A stretch of 64,000 nt of DNA from an uncultured Collinsella sp. Lineage in GTDB: Bacteria; Actinomycetota; Coriobacteriia; Coriobacteriales; Coriobacteriaceae. Position 1 is the stretch's first letter, and every line of letters starts with the position of its first letter. The stretch covers positions 62,001 to 126,000 of the forward strand of contig CABUUK010000001.1 of the NCBI GenBank assembly GCA_902494765.1. The letters are read 5' to 3'. A program made the position numbers and the translations under genes. Below are positions 56,159 to 64,000 of the stretch, piece after piece. The notes under the pieces were generated by a model that was not told the DNA's origin, did not search any database, and saw only the letters and a list, made by a program, of their open reading frames with translations.

Positions 56159-57337
56159 ATGAAAAACCGTACGGTTTTGCTTTATATGACGTTCGTTTTT
56201 CTGTCGAACTTCAGCACTATTTTGTATTTTCTGACGGTTTACCTTGAATTCGTCGGATTCTCGATAGTGGCGATTTCTAGCATGATGATTGCATATCAAG
56301 TGAGCAAGTTCATCCTCGAAGTTCCCACTGGCTATATTGCTGATAGGTTTGGACGAAAGGCAAGCGGTCTCGTTGGCGTCGTGGGGATGCTTGAATACTA
56401 CGCCGCCCTGCTGCTCGTCCGTTCCCCTCTGCTTTTAATCGGTGCGTTCGCTCTCAAAGGTTTTGCCGTTGCATGTCTGAGCGGATCCATAGAAGCGATT
56501 TACATTGACGGCGTCTCTCAGGACCAGCTCGTAAGACTTAATGTCGTTGAGCGATTTGTTTTCTATGCCTCTTATGCCCTCTCCGCTTGCGTGGGCGGTT
56601 TCATTTCGTCTGTCGGTGCATATCTCATTGGTCTTTCGGCAGATATCATCGCAATGGTGTTGACGTTGGTTGTCGTTGTCTGCATTCCTGAGATGCGAAG
56701 AGGGAGCACTGCGGGGGTACCTGAGCGTGGAATTAGCCCGAAGATGATCGGTGCCGCTATTGCGTGTAATGGCATTCTTCGTTCAGCGTTCATCATGGAC
56801 TGTTCTCAGGCATTTGCTTTTGTCGCCCTGGAAGATTTTTTCTCACTGCTGCTTGCGGGTCGCGGAATGAATGCCGTCGCTTCGGGCGTGACCATTGCAA
56901 TCCAGCTCCTTGCCTCCGCCTCCATAGGGTTTATTGTGCCCAGTGTGATTGCTCGTGTCGACAAGGGCCGTTTTGCGCGTATTTGCGGCATCGTGCGCCT
57001 TTCCCTGACTGCTCTATTTTTGATTCCCTTTACTCCGATCTATTTGCTGCCCGTGTTCTATGTGTTGCAGACGGTCGCCTACTCGTTATTTGCTCCAATT
57101 AAATACTCAATTTTTCAAAATGCCGCCGATTCTTCGATGCGCTGTTCACTGATTTCGGTTCAAAGTCAGATGGTGGCGGTGGGTGCCATCCTTTTCTATC
57201 TGTTCAATGCTGCGTTGGGCAGCATCGCGGACATTCGAGTCATATTGCTTGTCGCGCTCGGGATTTCTTCTTTGGTGTATATCCCCGCGCTATTTCGTCT
57301 TACAAGTCAAAGGCCATGCGTATTTAGGCACCGATAA
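56159..57337 (+). CDS. MFS transporter
   Basis: 392 residues with 12 predicted helices. The first cytoplasmic loop motif is VPTGYIADRFGRKASGLVG (MFS motif A: G-x-x-A-D-R-x-G-R-x), so this is a drug/metabolite exporter-like protein. Start at 56159 is set by GGAGGGCGG upstream. The substrate is unknown. The preceding LysR gene is likely its regulator, as in many LysR-MFS pairs. AT-richer than neighbours. Confidence 0.85.
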   Translation: MKNRTVLLYMTFVFLSNFSTILYFLTVYLEFVGFSIVAISSMMIAYQVSKFILEVPTGYIADRFGRKASGLVGVVGMLEYYAALLLVRSPLLLIGAFALKGFAVACLSGSIEAIYIDGVSQDQLVRLNVVERFVFYASYALSACVGGFISSVGAYLIGLSADIIAMVLTLVVVVCIPEMRRGSTAGVPERGISPKMIGAAIACNGILRSAFIMDCSQAFAFVALEDFFSLLLAGRGMNAVASGVTIAIQLLASASIGFIVPSVIARVDKGRFARICGIVRLSLTALFLIPFTPIYLLPVFYVLQTVAYSLFAPIKYSIFQNAADSSMRCSLISVQSQMVAVGAILFYLFNAALGSIADIRVILLVALGISSLVYIPALFRLTSQRPCVFRHR

Positions 57338-57352
57338 CTTATATATCAACGC

Positions 57353-57386
57353 AATAAACCCGAGCGCGAGGGCGTTTGGGTTTATT
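57353..57386 (+). terminator. Terminator after the MFS gene
   Basis: AATAAACCC and GGGTTTATT with further pairing inside the loop; TTATT follows. It lies between the MFS gene and ackA. Confidence 0.65.
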
Positions 57387-57439
57387 ATTGAAGCGTATGT
57401 AACCTGGCGGCGCCACACCGCCTGTTAGTAGGGAGACAC

Positions 57440-58618
57440 ATGAACGTTCTGGTCGTCAACGCAGGATCTTCGACCCTTAAGTATCAGGTCATCGATACCA
57501 AGTCCCACAAGGTGTCCGCAAAGGGCTCCTGCGAGCGCGTCTGCTTTACCGGCGGTACCTTCACTCACGCTGCCAACGGTTCCAAGAAGGTGACCGAGAA
57601 CATCGAGTTCCCCGACCACAAGGTCGCCATCGAGGTCGTCCTGAAGGACCTCGAGGCCAACGGCGTCAAGATCGAGGGCATCGGCCACCGCATCGTTCAG
57701 GGCGGTTGGTACTTCGGCGATTCCTCCCTCGTCGACGAGGACGTTCTCGCCAAGATTCGCGAGGTCGCTCCGCTCGCCCCGCTGCACAACAACCCCGAGG
57801 CCAACGTTATCGAGTACTGCCTCGAGCAGTATCCCGACCTGCCCAACGTCACGGTCTACGACACCGCTTTCCACTTCAATATGCCCGAGGTCGCCAAGAC
57901 CTACGCCCTGCCCAAGGACGTCTGCGACAAGCTGCACATCCGTAAGTACGGCGCCCACGGCACCAGCTACCGCTACATCTCCAAGAAGGTTGCCGAGATG
58001 ACCAACGGCGAGGCTCGCAAGGTCGTCGTGTGCCACATCGGTTCCGGCGCTTCCCTGTGCGCCATCGAGGACGGCAAGTGCATGGACACCACCATGGGCT
58101 TGACGCCGCTCGACGGTGTCATGATGGGCACCCGCTGCGGTTCCATCGACCCTGCTACCGTGTGCTACCTGCAGCGCGAAGGCGGCTACACCTTCGACGA
58201 GGTCGACGAGATGATGAACAAGAAGTCCGGCCTTTTGGCTGTGACCGGCGGCAAGACCAACGACTGCCGCAACGTCGAGGAGCTCGCCGCTGCCGGCGAC
58301 CCCGAGGCTCAGCTCGCCTTCGATATGTTCGTCTACAAGATTGCCGCCAAGGCCGCCGAGATGGCCACTTCTATGTGCGGCATGGACACCCTGGTCTTTA
58401 CCGCCGGCATCGGCGAGCACGCTCCCGCTGTCCGCGCTGGCGTGGCCGACCGTCTGGCCTTTATGGGCGTCAAGATGGATCATGCCCGCAACGCCCTGCG
58501 TGGTGACGGCGCTTGGTGCCTGTCTGCCAAGGATTCCAAGGTCAAGATTTTCGTCATCCCCACGGACGAGGAGTTCATGATCGCTTCCGACGTTGAGCGC
58601 ATCGTCAACGGCAAGTAA
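57440..58618 (+). CDS. ackA: Acetate kinase (first copy)
   Basis: 392 residues of the ASKHA fold. Family motifs: MNVLVVNAGSSTLKYQVID, GIGHRIVQGG, DTAFHFNMPE, HGTSYRY, VCHIGSGASLCAIEDGKCMD and FTAGIGEHAP. It makes ATP and acetate from acetyl phosphate, the last step of the main energy-conserving fermentation branch. Codon use is extreme (C-ending), implying high expression, unlike the second copy. GGGAG lies before the ATG. Confidence 0.97.
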   Translation: MNVLVVNAGSSTLKYQVIDTKSHKVSAKGSCERVCFTGGTFTHAANGSKKVTENIEFPDHKVAIEVVLKDLEANGVKIEGIGHRIVQGGWYFGDSSLVDEDVLAKIREVAPLAPLHNNPEANVIEYCLEQYPDLPNVTVYDTAFHFNMPEVAKTYALPKDVCDKLHIRKYGAHGTSYRYISKKVAEMTNGEARKVVVCHIGSGASLCAIEDGKCMDTTMGLTPLDGVMMGTRCGSIDPATVCYLQREGGYTFDEVDEMMNKKSGLLAVTGGKTNDCRNVEELAAAGDPEAQLAFDMFVYKIAAKAAEMATSMCGMDTLVFTAGIGEHAPAVRAGVADRLAFMGVKMDHARNALRGDGAWCLSAKDSKVKIFVIPTDEEFMIASDVERIVNGK

Positions 58619-58629
58619 TTGCAAGAGGG

Positions 58630-58668
58630 GAGGGGCTGGACGACCGAGCGCCGTTCGGCCCCTCTTTT
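58630..58668 (+). terminator. Terminator after the first ackA
   Basis: GAGGGGC and GCCCCTC with inner pairing, followed by TTTTG. Confidence 0.75.
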
Positions 58669-58699
58669 GTGCTCGTTGGGCGATATGCCTGATAGCTAT

Positions 58700-58716
58700 T
58701 TATCAAGTTGTGATAA
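58700..58716. promoter_or_regulatory. Operator-like palindrome before the second ackA
   Basis: TTATCA-AGTTG-TGATAA, perfect 6-base arms, about 66 bases before the ATG and overlapping the likely promoter (AT-rich stretch to 58730). Regulator unknown. Confidence 0.45.
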
Positions 58717-58782
58717 CTTCTTATTAAAATGCGGCCGCCTTAAGGGGTCTGCGTCGACCGTATTGCACTGCAAAGGAGTCTC

Positions 58783-59961
58783 ATGAACGTACTTGTTGTT
58801 AACGCCGGCAGCTCAAGCCTTAAATATCAGCTTTTGGATACCGATACCCGCAAGGTTTTCGCCAAGGGCAACTGCGAACGCATCGGTTCGGACATGGGCA
58901 TCTTTGGCCACTCCGAGAACGGTGGCGCCAAGCAGACCGAGGAGGTCCCTTTCCCCGATCATCGCTCTGCTATCGCTCGCGTGCTCGAGGAGCTCGAGAA
59001 GACCGACTTTACGATTGATGGCATTGGGCATCGCATCGTTCAGGGCGGCTGGCACTTCGATGATTCCGCGGTCGTCGACGATGAGGTCATGGCTAAGATC
59101 CTTGAGGTGGCCCCGCTCGCTCCGTTGCACAATTACGGCGAGGCCGCGGCAATCGAATATTGCCGCGAGAAGTATCCGGAGCTGCCCAACGTGGCCGTCT
59201 TCGACACCTCGTTCCACATGACCATGCCCGAGGTCGCCTACACCTACGCGCTGCCCAAGGACGTGTGCGACAAGTACCACGTGCGCAAGTACGGCGCACA
59301 CGGTACGAGCCACCGCTACGAGTGGATGATGGCCAAGGAGATCCTGGGCTCGCGCTGCCACCGCCTGCTTTCGTGCCATCTGGGCAACGGTGCTTCGCTT
59401 GCCGCCATTGAGGACGGCGTGTGCCGCGATACCACGATGGGCCTCACGCCGCTCGATGGCCTGATGATGGGCACCCGTTGTGGTTCCATTGACCCGGCCA
59501 CCGTGTGTTACCTGCAGCGCGAGGGCGGCTACAGCTACCAGGAAGTCGACGACATGATGAACAAGCAGTCCGGCCTGCTTGCCATTTCGGGCATCTCCAA
59601 CGACGCCCGCGACATCCGCACGCGCGCCTCCGAGGGCGACGAGCGCTGCCTGCTCGCCTTCGATATGTTTGCCTACAAGGCTATGCAGCAGGCCGGCTCC
59701 ATGATCGCCTCCATGGCGGGCGTGGACACCATCACCTTTACCGCCGGCATCGGCGAGAACGACTGGTCGATCCGCAAGGCCTTCTGCGACTGCTTTGAGT
59801 GGCTGGGCGTACGCATCGACAACAACAAGAACCGCGAGGCTGTGGGCAACGGCCCGCAGGTTATCAGTGCCGCCGGTTCCGCCGTCACGGTCATGGTCAT
59901 CCCCACCGACGAGGAATACATGATCGCCCACGACGTCGAGCGTCTGACCAAGAACAACTAA
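58783..59961 (+). CDS. ackA: Acetate kinase (second copy)
   Basis: 392 residues, the same length as the upstream copy, with MNVLVVNAGSSSLKYQLLDT, GIGHRIVQGGWHFDDS, DTSFHMTMPE, HGTSHRYEWMM, SCHLGNGASLAAIEDGVC and FTAGIGENDW. The two copies differ throughout, so this is an old duplication or a paralogue with another acyl preference (for example propionate). It has its own promoter region and a strong terminator, so the copies are probably regulated separately. Confidence 0.96.
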   Translation: MNVLVVNAGSSSLKYQLLDTDTRKVFAKGNCERIGSDMGIFGHSENGGAKQTEEVPFPDHRSAIARVLEELEKTDFTIDGIGHRIVQGGWHFDDSAVVDDEVMAKILEVAPLAPLHNYGEAAAIEYCREKYPELPNVAVFDTSFHMTMPEVAYTYALPKDVCDKYHVRKYGAHGTSHRYEWMMAKEILGSRCHRLLSCHLGNGASLAAIEDGVCRDTTMGLTPLDGLMMGTRCGSIDPATVCYLQREGGYSYQEVDDMMNKQSGLLAISGISNDARDIRTRASEGDERCLLAFDMFAYKAMQQAGSMIASMAGVDTITFTAGIGENDWSIRKAFCDCFEWLGVRIDNNKNREAVGNGPQVISAAGSAVTVMVIPTDEEYMIAHDVERLTKNN

Positions 59962-59982
59962 CGCGCGCATTTGCAAGTAAAC

Positions 59983-60019
59983 AAAAGGCCTCCAAAGCAA
60001 CAGCTCCGGAGGCCTTTTT
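59983..60019. terminator. Terminator after the second ackA
   Basis: AAAAGGCCTCC and GGAGGCCTTTTT around a 14-base loop. Confidence 0.9.
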
Positions 60020-60168
60020 GCTAGCAGGCGGAAATACCAGTCCCAAAGTGACCATCGCCAGTAACGCCTGCACTCCCAGCAACGGCACCCGGCCATCCAG
60101 ATCTTCAGCCTCAGCTCGTAGCCAAGCCGCCGTCCACTCCAGATGCCCTAATTGCTACGTAGCGGTAG

Positions 60169-60298
60169 AAGGCCGTACGGGCTAACCCCTGAAAACAATC
60201 CGCAGACCAGAAACGCCCCCGTTCGTAGCTCCGAAGGAGCAGAACGGGGGCGTTTCATTGGTCGAGGACGTTTTCAGGGGTTAGCCCGTACGGCCTTC
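60169..60298. repeat. 130-bp nested palindrome between convergent ackA and pta
   Basis: Outer arms: GAAGGCCGTACGGGCTAACC (continuing through 60197) and its perfect 29-base complement at 60270-60298. Inner arms: GAAACGCCCCCGTTC and GAACGGGGGCGTTTC. The inner hairpin could terminate pta transcription. Confidence 0.75.
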
Positions 60299-60313
60299 GG
60301 GCGAGTGCGTACG

Positions 60314-61294
60314 CTACTCAGCCATCTGAGCCTGGACGGCGGTGATGGCCACGACACCCACGATGTCGTCGGCAGAGCAGCCGCGCGAAAGGTCGTTGAC
60401 CGGCTTGGCGATGCCCTGCAGGATGGGGCCGTAGGCGTCAGCACCGGCGAAGCGCTGGACCAGCTTGTAGCCGATGTTGCCGGCCTCGAGGTCGGGGAAC
60501 ACGAGCACGTTGGCCTTACCGGCAACGGAGGAGCCGGGAGCCTTGAGCTGGGCGACGGTGGGGACGATGGCGGCGTCGAGCTGCAGGTCGCCGTCGATGG
60601 CGAGCTCGGGAGCCTTCTCCTTGCAGAACTTCACGGCCTCCTGGACCTTCTTGGCGACCTCGCCGCCGGCGGAGCCCATGGTGGAGTAGGAGAGCATGGC
60701 CACGTGCGGCTCAACGTTGCCCATGAAGGTGGACCAAGAGTGAGCGGAGGCGATGGCGATCTCGGAGAGCTCGTCGGAGGACGGGTTGATGTTGAGGCCG
60801 CAGTCGGCGAAGATCAGCGTGCCGTCGGTGCCGAACTGCGGGGTGTCGGTGCACATCACGAAGAAGGCCGAGACCAGCTTGGTGCCCGGGGCGGTCTTGA
60901 GGATCTGAAGCGCGGGGCGCAGGGTGTCGGCGGTGGAGTGGCAGGCGCCGGAGACCAGGCCGTCGGCATCGCCCATCTTGACCATCATGGTGCCAAAGTA
61001 GGTGGCGTCCATCACCTGGGCGCGAGCCTGCTCGATGGTGACGCCCTTCTTGGCGCGGAGCTCGGCAAACTTCTGCGCGTACTCCTCGTGCTTTTCGGCA
61101 TTGCGCGGGTCGATGACGGTGGCGCCGGGAACGTTGATCTCGTCGGGGTTGCCCAGGATGACGATCTTTGCCAGGCCCTCCTCGATGATCTTGGTGGCCG
61201 CGACGATGGTGCGCGGATCTTCGCCCTCGGGCAGGACGATCGTCTTAAGGTCGGCCTTGGCGGCAGACTTCATACGGTTAAGGAAATCGCTCAT
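60314..61294 (-). CDS. pta: Phosphate acetyltransferase
   Basis: 326 residues, the short (Pta_I-only) form. Motifs: LKTIVLPEGEDPRT at the N-terminus, FGTMMVKMGDADGLVSGACH, the ACHSTADTLRPALQI segment, YSTMGSAGG, and FPDLEAGNIGYKLVQRFAGA near the C-terminus. It converts acetyl-CoA and phosphate to acetyl phosphate for the acetate kinases encoded convergently. The ATG at 61294 has AAGGAG five bases upstream; the frame to 61327 is not supported. Confidence 0.95.
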   Translation of the reverse strand: MSDFLNRMKSAAKADLKTIVLPEGEDPRTIVAATKIIEEGLAKIVILGNPDEINVPGATVIDPRNAEKHEEYAQKFAELRAKKGVTIEQARAQVMDATYFGTMMVKMGDADGLVSGACHSTADTLRPALQILKTAPGTKLVSAFFVMCTDTPQFGTDGTLIFADCGLNINPSSDELSEIAIASAHSWSTFMGNVEPHVAMLSYSTMGSAGGEVAKKVQEAVKFCKEKAPELAIDGDLQLDAAIVPTVAQLKAPGSSVAGKANVLVFPDLEAGNIGYKLVQRFAGADAYGPILQGIAKPVNDLSRGCSADDIVGVVAITAVQAQMAE

Positions 61295-61347
61295 GTTACT
61301 CCTTACAAGCGTTTCGCTAAGCTCCAAGCGCCCGGCTGTTCACGAAT

Positions 61348-61368
61348 AAACCCGCTGCTAGCGGGTTT
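61348..61368 (-). promoter_or_regulatory. Hairpin in the pta leader
   Basis: AAACCCGC-TGCTA-GCGGGTTT, perfect 8-base stem about 55 bases before the pta ATG. Could be a weak terminator or mRNA-stabilising structure. Confidence 0.45.
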
Positions 61369-61421
61369 ACCTTACGTTAATGTTCGCCGCGGTGCTTGAG
61401 CTTTCCTTGTGTGGCAAGCTC

Positions 61422-61447
61422 ATTATAGGACGCATTAGCGCTATAAT
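61422..61447. promoter_or_regulatory. Divergent -10 elements for pta and glf
   Basis: TATAAT occurs on the plus strand at 61442-61447 (towards glf) and on the minus strand at 61422-61427 (towards pta). The -35 regions were not clear. Confidence 0.45.
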
Positions 61448-61463
61448 CGCTCTGATAAATGTG

Positions 61464-61482
61464 TCTCGAAGAATGTTCGAGA
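61464..61482. promoter_or_regulatory. Palindrome in the glf leader
   Basis: TCTCGAA-GAATG-TTCGAGA: perfect 7-base arms, 44 bases before the glf ATG. It could be an operator or short leader hairpin; the 5-base spacer excludes a canonical SOS box. Confidence 0.4.
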
Positions 61483-61525
61483 AAAGCCCAGCTAACGAGC
61501 CCGTGGCTTTTGACAAGGAGTATCG

Positions 61526-62728
61526 ATGCAGATTACCTCAGGCCTGCCTGAAGGCTTTAACGCCGGCGCGTACGACATGATTGTCGTCGGTGCTGGATAT
61601 GCCGGTGCCGTTTGTGCCCGCCGTCTCGCCGAGACCATCGGCTATCGTGTTGCCGTTTTGGAGCGCCGTAGCCACATTGCGGGCAATGCCTATGACTGCA
61701 CTGACGAGGCCGGAATCCTGATCCACGAGTACGGTCCGCATATCTATCACACCTTTAACGAGCGCGTGCACAATTTCCTGTCGCGCTTTACCAAGTGGAC
61801 GGATTATCAGCACAAGGTGCTCGCCAACATCAACGGTACCCTTATGCCCGTGCCCTTCAACCATGCGAGTCTCAAGCTCGCCTTTGGTGACGAGCGCGGC
61901 GAGGAGCTGTATCAGAAGCTCGTGGAGACCTTTGGCAAGGATGTCAAGGTGCCCATTATGGAGCTGCGTAAGAAGAACGACCCCGACTTGGCCGAGGTCG
62001 CCGATTACGTCTACGAGAACGTCTTTTTGCATTACACCATGAAGCAGTGGGGCCAGACGCCCGATCAGATCGATCCCTCGATCACCGGCCGCGTTCCCGT
62101 CTTTGTGGGCGATGATGACCGCTACTTCCCGCAAGCCCCCTTCCAGGGCATGCCGCAGGAGGGCTACACGGCGCTCTTTGAGCACATGCTCGACCACGAC
62201 CTGATCGACGTGTTCTGCGACGTGGACGCCCGCGATCTCTTTGAGATCGACGAGACCACCGTCAAGATCGACGGCAAGGTCTATGGTGGCGAGATTGTCT
62301 ATACCGGTCCACTCGACGAGCTGTTCAACCTCGACTTGGGTGCGTTGCCGTACCGCACGCTCGATATGAAGTTCGAGACGCTCGATATGGACCAGTTCCA
62401 GCCCGTGGGCACCGTCAACTACACCACGAGCGAGGACTACACGCGTATCACCGAGTTCAAGAACATGACCGGTCAGGTCCTGCCCGGCAAGACCACCATC
62501 ATGAAGGAGTACTCCAAGGCCTATACGCCCGGCTCGGGCGAGACACCGTACTACGCCATTCTTGAGCCCGAGAACCGTGAGCTCTATGAGCGCTATCTTG
62601 AGCGCGTCCAGAACCTGACGAACTTCCACCCGGTGGGTCGTCTGGCCGAGTATCGTTACTACGATATGGACGCTGTGACCAATTCCGCCCTCGATCTTTC
62701 GGATGAGATTATCGCCTGCCATGCATAA
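61526..62728 (+). CDS. glf: UDP-galactopyranose mutase
   Basis: A 400-residue FAD enzyme converting UDP-galactopyranose to UDP-galactofuranose for surface polysaccharide. The FAD-binding start is DMIVVGAGYAGAVCARRLAE; the conserved RRSHIAGNAYD, EYGPHIYHT, PVPFN, NVFLHYTMKQWG (catalytic Arg/Lys region) and the late EYSKAY ... YYAILEPENRELY are present. AAGGAG precedes the ATG. It overlaps a glycosyltransferase gene, suggesting a galactofuranose-containing glycan locus continuing to the right. Confidence 0.95.
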   Translation: MQITSGLPEGFNAGAYDMIVVGAGYAGAVCARRLAETIGYRVAVLERRSHIAGNAYDCTDEAGILIHEYGPHIYHTFNERVHNFLSRFTKWTDYQHKVLANINGTLMPVPFNHASLKLAFGDERGEELYQKLVETFGKDVKVPIMELRKKNDPDLAEVADYVYENVFLHYTMKQWGQTPDQIDPSITGRVPVFVGDDDRYFPQAPFQGMPQEGYTALFEHMLDHDLIDVFCDVDARDLFEIDETTVKIDGKVYGGEIVYTGPLDELFNLDLGALPYRTLDMKFETLDMDQFQPVGTVNYTTSEDYTRITEFKNMTGQVLPGKTTIMKEYSKAYTPGSGETPYYAILEPENRELYERYLERVQNLTNFHPVGRLAEYRYYDMDAVTNSALDLSDEIIACHA

Positions 62729-63752
62729 AGTCATAACATTCGGTATTCCCTCGTATAACGCCGCCAAGGACATGGACCATTGCATCACCTCCATCTTGGA
62801 GGGGAGCAATTACGCCACCGATATCGAGATTATCGTGGTGGACGACGGCTCCAAGGACGAGACGGCCGATAAGGCCGATGAGTGGGAGGCGCGTTATCCC
62901 GGTATCATTCGCGCGGTACACCAGGAGAACGGCGGCCACGGTATTGCCGTCCTTTCGGGTCTGCGCGAGGCACAGGGCACCTACTACAAGGTTGTCGACT
63001 CGGACGACTGGCTTGACGGCGCTGCCCTTTCGACCATGCTGTCGATTCTGCGTGGCTTTGAGGAGCGCGACCAGCGCGTTGACCTGTTTATCTCGAACTA
63101 CGTGTACGAGAAGGTTTACGAGGGCACGCATACCGCTATTGGCTACAAATTTGCCCTGCCGCGCAAAAAGATCTTTTCCTGGGATCAGATCGGTCATTTT
63201 CGCCTGGACCAGAACCTACTCATGCACAGTCTGTGCTATCGCACGGATGTGCTGCGCGAGTCTAACCTTCCCATGCCGCCGCACACGTTCTATGTGGACA
63301 ACATCTACGCCTACGTGCCGCTGCCGCGTTGCAAGACCATGTACTACGCCGACATCGACCTCTACCGCTACTTTATCGGTCGCGAAGGCCAGAGCGTCAA
63401 CGAGGCAACGATGGTCAAGCGTCTGGACCAGCAGTTCCGTGTTACACGTATCATGATGGAGTCGTACCACCTGTACAGCGATGTTGAGTCGTCGCGCCTG
63501 CGTTCGTACATGATGGGCTACTTCACCATGATGATGGCGATCTGCTCGGTGCTCACCAAGCTTTCCGAGGAAGATTGCGCCGACGAGCGCCTAAAGACGC
63601 TGTGGAATGATTTGAAGGCCTACGACGAGCGCATGTATCGTCGTGCCCGCTACGGCGTGGTCGGGTTCTTCACCAATCTGCGCGGACGGGCGGGAGACAA
63701 AACCACACTCGGCCTATACCGTCTTGCCTCAAAGATCTTCAAATTCAACTAG
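62721..63752 (+). CDS. Family 2 glycosyltransferase
   Basis: 343 residues. GT-A fold with ITFGIPSYNAAKDMDHCITS, VDDGSKDETADKADEW, and the metal-binding VVDSDDWLDG (DxD-like). The C-terminal 150 residues are helical without clear membrane spans. Start at 62721 is chosen (8-base overlap with glf); an upstream ATG at 62703 is also possible. It is likely to transfer galactofuranose or a related sugar to a surface polymer, by context with glf. Confidence 0.87.
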   Translation: MHKVITFGIPSYNAAKDMDHCITSILEGSNYATDIEIIVVDDGSKDETADKADEWEARYPGIIRAVHQENGGHGIAVLSGLREAQGTYYKVVDSDDWLDGAALSTMLSILRGFEERDQRVDLFISNYVYEKVYEGTHTAIGYKFALPRKKIFSWDQIGHFRLDQNLLMHSLCYRTDVLRESNLPMPPHTFYVDNIYAYVPLPRCKTMYYADIDLYRYFIGREGQSVNEATMVKRLDQQFRVTRIMMESYHLYSDVESSRLRSYMMGYFTMMMAICSVLTKLSEEDCADERLKTLWNDLKAYDERMYRRARYGVVGFFTNLRGRAGDKTTLGLYRLASKIFKFN

Positions 63753-63784
63753 CTGCTGAGTAATCGCTGCTGATAGGTTGACTG

Positions 63785-63894
63785 GGCCCCTTGGCCCTTA
63801 GTTTGCTACTGCGAACAGTCCTGCTCGCACGGAAAGCACATTAAGTGCTTTCCGGCTCGTGCGGAACTTGTATCAAACTAAAGGCCAAGGGGCC
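63785..63894. repeat. 110-bp nested palindrome after the glycosyltransferase
   Basis: GGCCCCTTGGCCCTTAGTTT (G) and its near-perfect complement at 63874-63894 enclose a second palindrome with GGAAAGCAC and GTGCTTTCC. It lies between the glycosyltransferase gene and the possible convergent gene at the right edge. Confidence 0.7.
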
Positions 63895-63948
63895 TCTGCT
63901 ATAAGAATCGATTGTCAGGCTGCCTGAATTTGAAGATCTTAGACGCGC

Positions 63949-64000
63949 GGTACACAGGGGCCTGGGCTGAAGGGGATCTTGTTGAGTAGGTTGCCCGGTG
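63949..64000 (-). CDS. Possible C-terminus of a minus-strand gene, cut by the window edge
   Basis: A minus-strand frame open to the edge ends PGNLLNKIPFSPGPCVPRV at 63949. A second frame ends SKIFKFRQPDNRFL at 63900; SKIFKF also occurs at the end of the GT2 protein upstream. I cannot decide between them; the convergent palindrome suggests one is real. Confidence 0.35.

Noticed and set aside
58700..58716. TTATCA palindrome as a Rex redox-sensor site
   Set aside because: Rex sites read TTGTGA-N6-TCACAA; only one half-site resembles it.
57425..60096. Long minus-strand frames opposite the two acetate kinases
   Set aside because: Shadows caused by C-ending codons; no start signals.
61464..61482. 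TCTCGAAGAATGTTCGAGA as an SOS box
   Set aside because: The spacer is 5 rather than 4 bases and glf is not a damage gene.
1..64000. CRISPR arrays, tRNA and rRNA genes, transposases, prophage structural genes
   Set aside because: I found no regular spacer arrays, cloverleaf structures, rRNA stretches or transposase motifs by eye; a covariance-model scan could still find a tRNA I missed.

Overview
The window looks like chromosome of a gut anaerobe of the class Coriobacteriia, most probably Collinsella or a close relative. This is an inference from high-GC codon use, fermentative metabolism (L-lactate dehydrogenase, two acetate kinases, phosphotransacetylase) and the overall look of the proteins; no database search was run. 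About 60 protein genes are supported. No rRNA, tRNA or CRISPR array was seen.

Layout. 1-5 kb: a metal-binding HMA protein, a Y-family DNA polymerase with a YolD partner behind an SOS box, a truncated alcohol-dehydrogenase-like protein, and pgi. 5-8.7 kb: an unknown protein, a ClpP-like protease and a short VirD4/TraG-like coupling ATPase in one operon preceded by short direct repeats. 8.7-19.4 kb: deoC, two HAD phosphatases, a fructoselysine 6-kinase-like kinase, tatD, tcdA, an SdpR/SdpI pair, ettA and two proteins of unknown function. 19.5-23.8 kb: an AT-richer island with a small regulator, an MFS exporter, a frameshifted B12-binding radical SAM enzyme and a 36-residue peptide gene behind a strong ribosome binding site. 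This looks like an undescribed RiPP (ribosomally made, modified peptide) locus and is the strongest candidate for a new system.

23.9-31 kb: NAD synthase, an aminotransferase, ldh, a lipase-like protein and a nucleoid-associated protein. 31-36.4 kb: a lysine/diaminopimelate operon (dapH, dapB and a fused lysA-dapA) under a lysine riboswitch, with a divergent M20 deacetylase that could supply another step of the acetylase pathway. 36.4-40.4 kb: small membrane proteins, an HTH protein with a membrane Ser/Thr kinase, and a secreted coiled-coil lysozyme-like protein. 40.7-47.3 kb: a MOSC protein, a D-aspartate-ligase-like ATP-grasp enzyme with an amino-acid racemase (cell-wall cross-bridge), then an ECF transporter whose leader encodes a 22-residue peptide with three consecutive Trp codons followed by a terminator. 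That is a Trp attenuator and predicts a tryptophan importer.

47.4-64 kb: a sortase-anchored C69 dipeptidase, a lipid kinase with a 30-residue membrane protein, RNase D, a zinc metallopeptidase, xseA-xseB, a HIT protein, a LysR regulator, an MFS transporter, tandem ackA genes convergent with pta, then glf and a GT2 glycosyltransferase. Intergenic spaces repeatedly hold long palindromes of about 60-230 bp, several sharing cores; they are listed individually because they look like families of dispersed non-coding elements.
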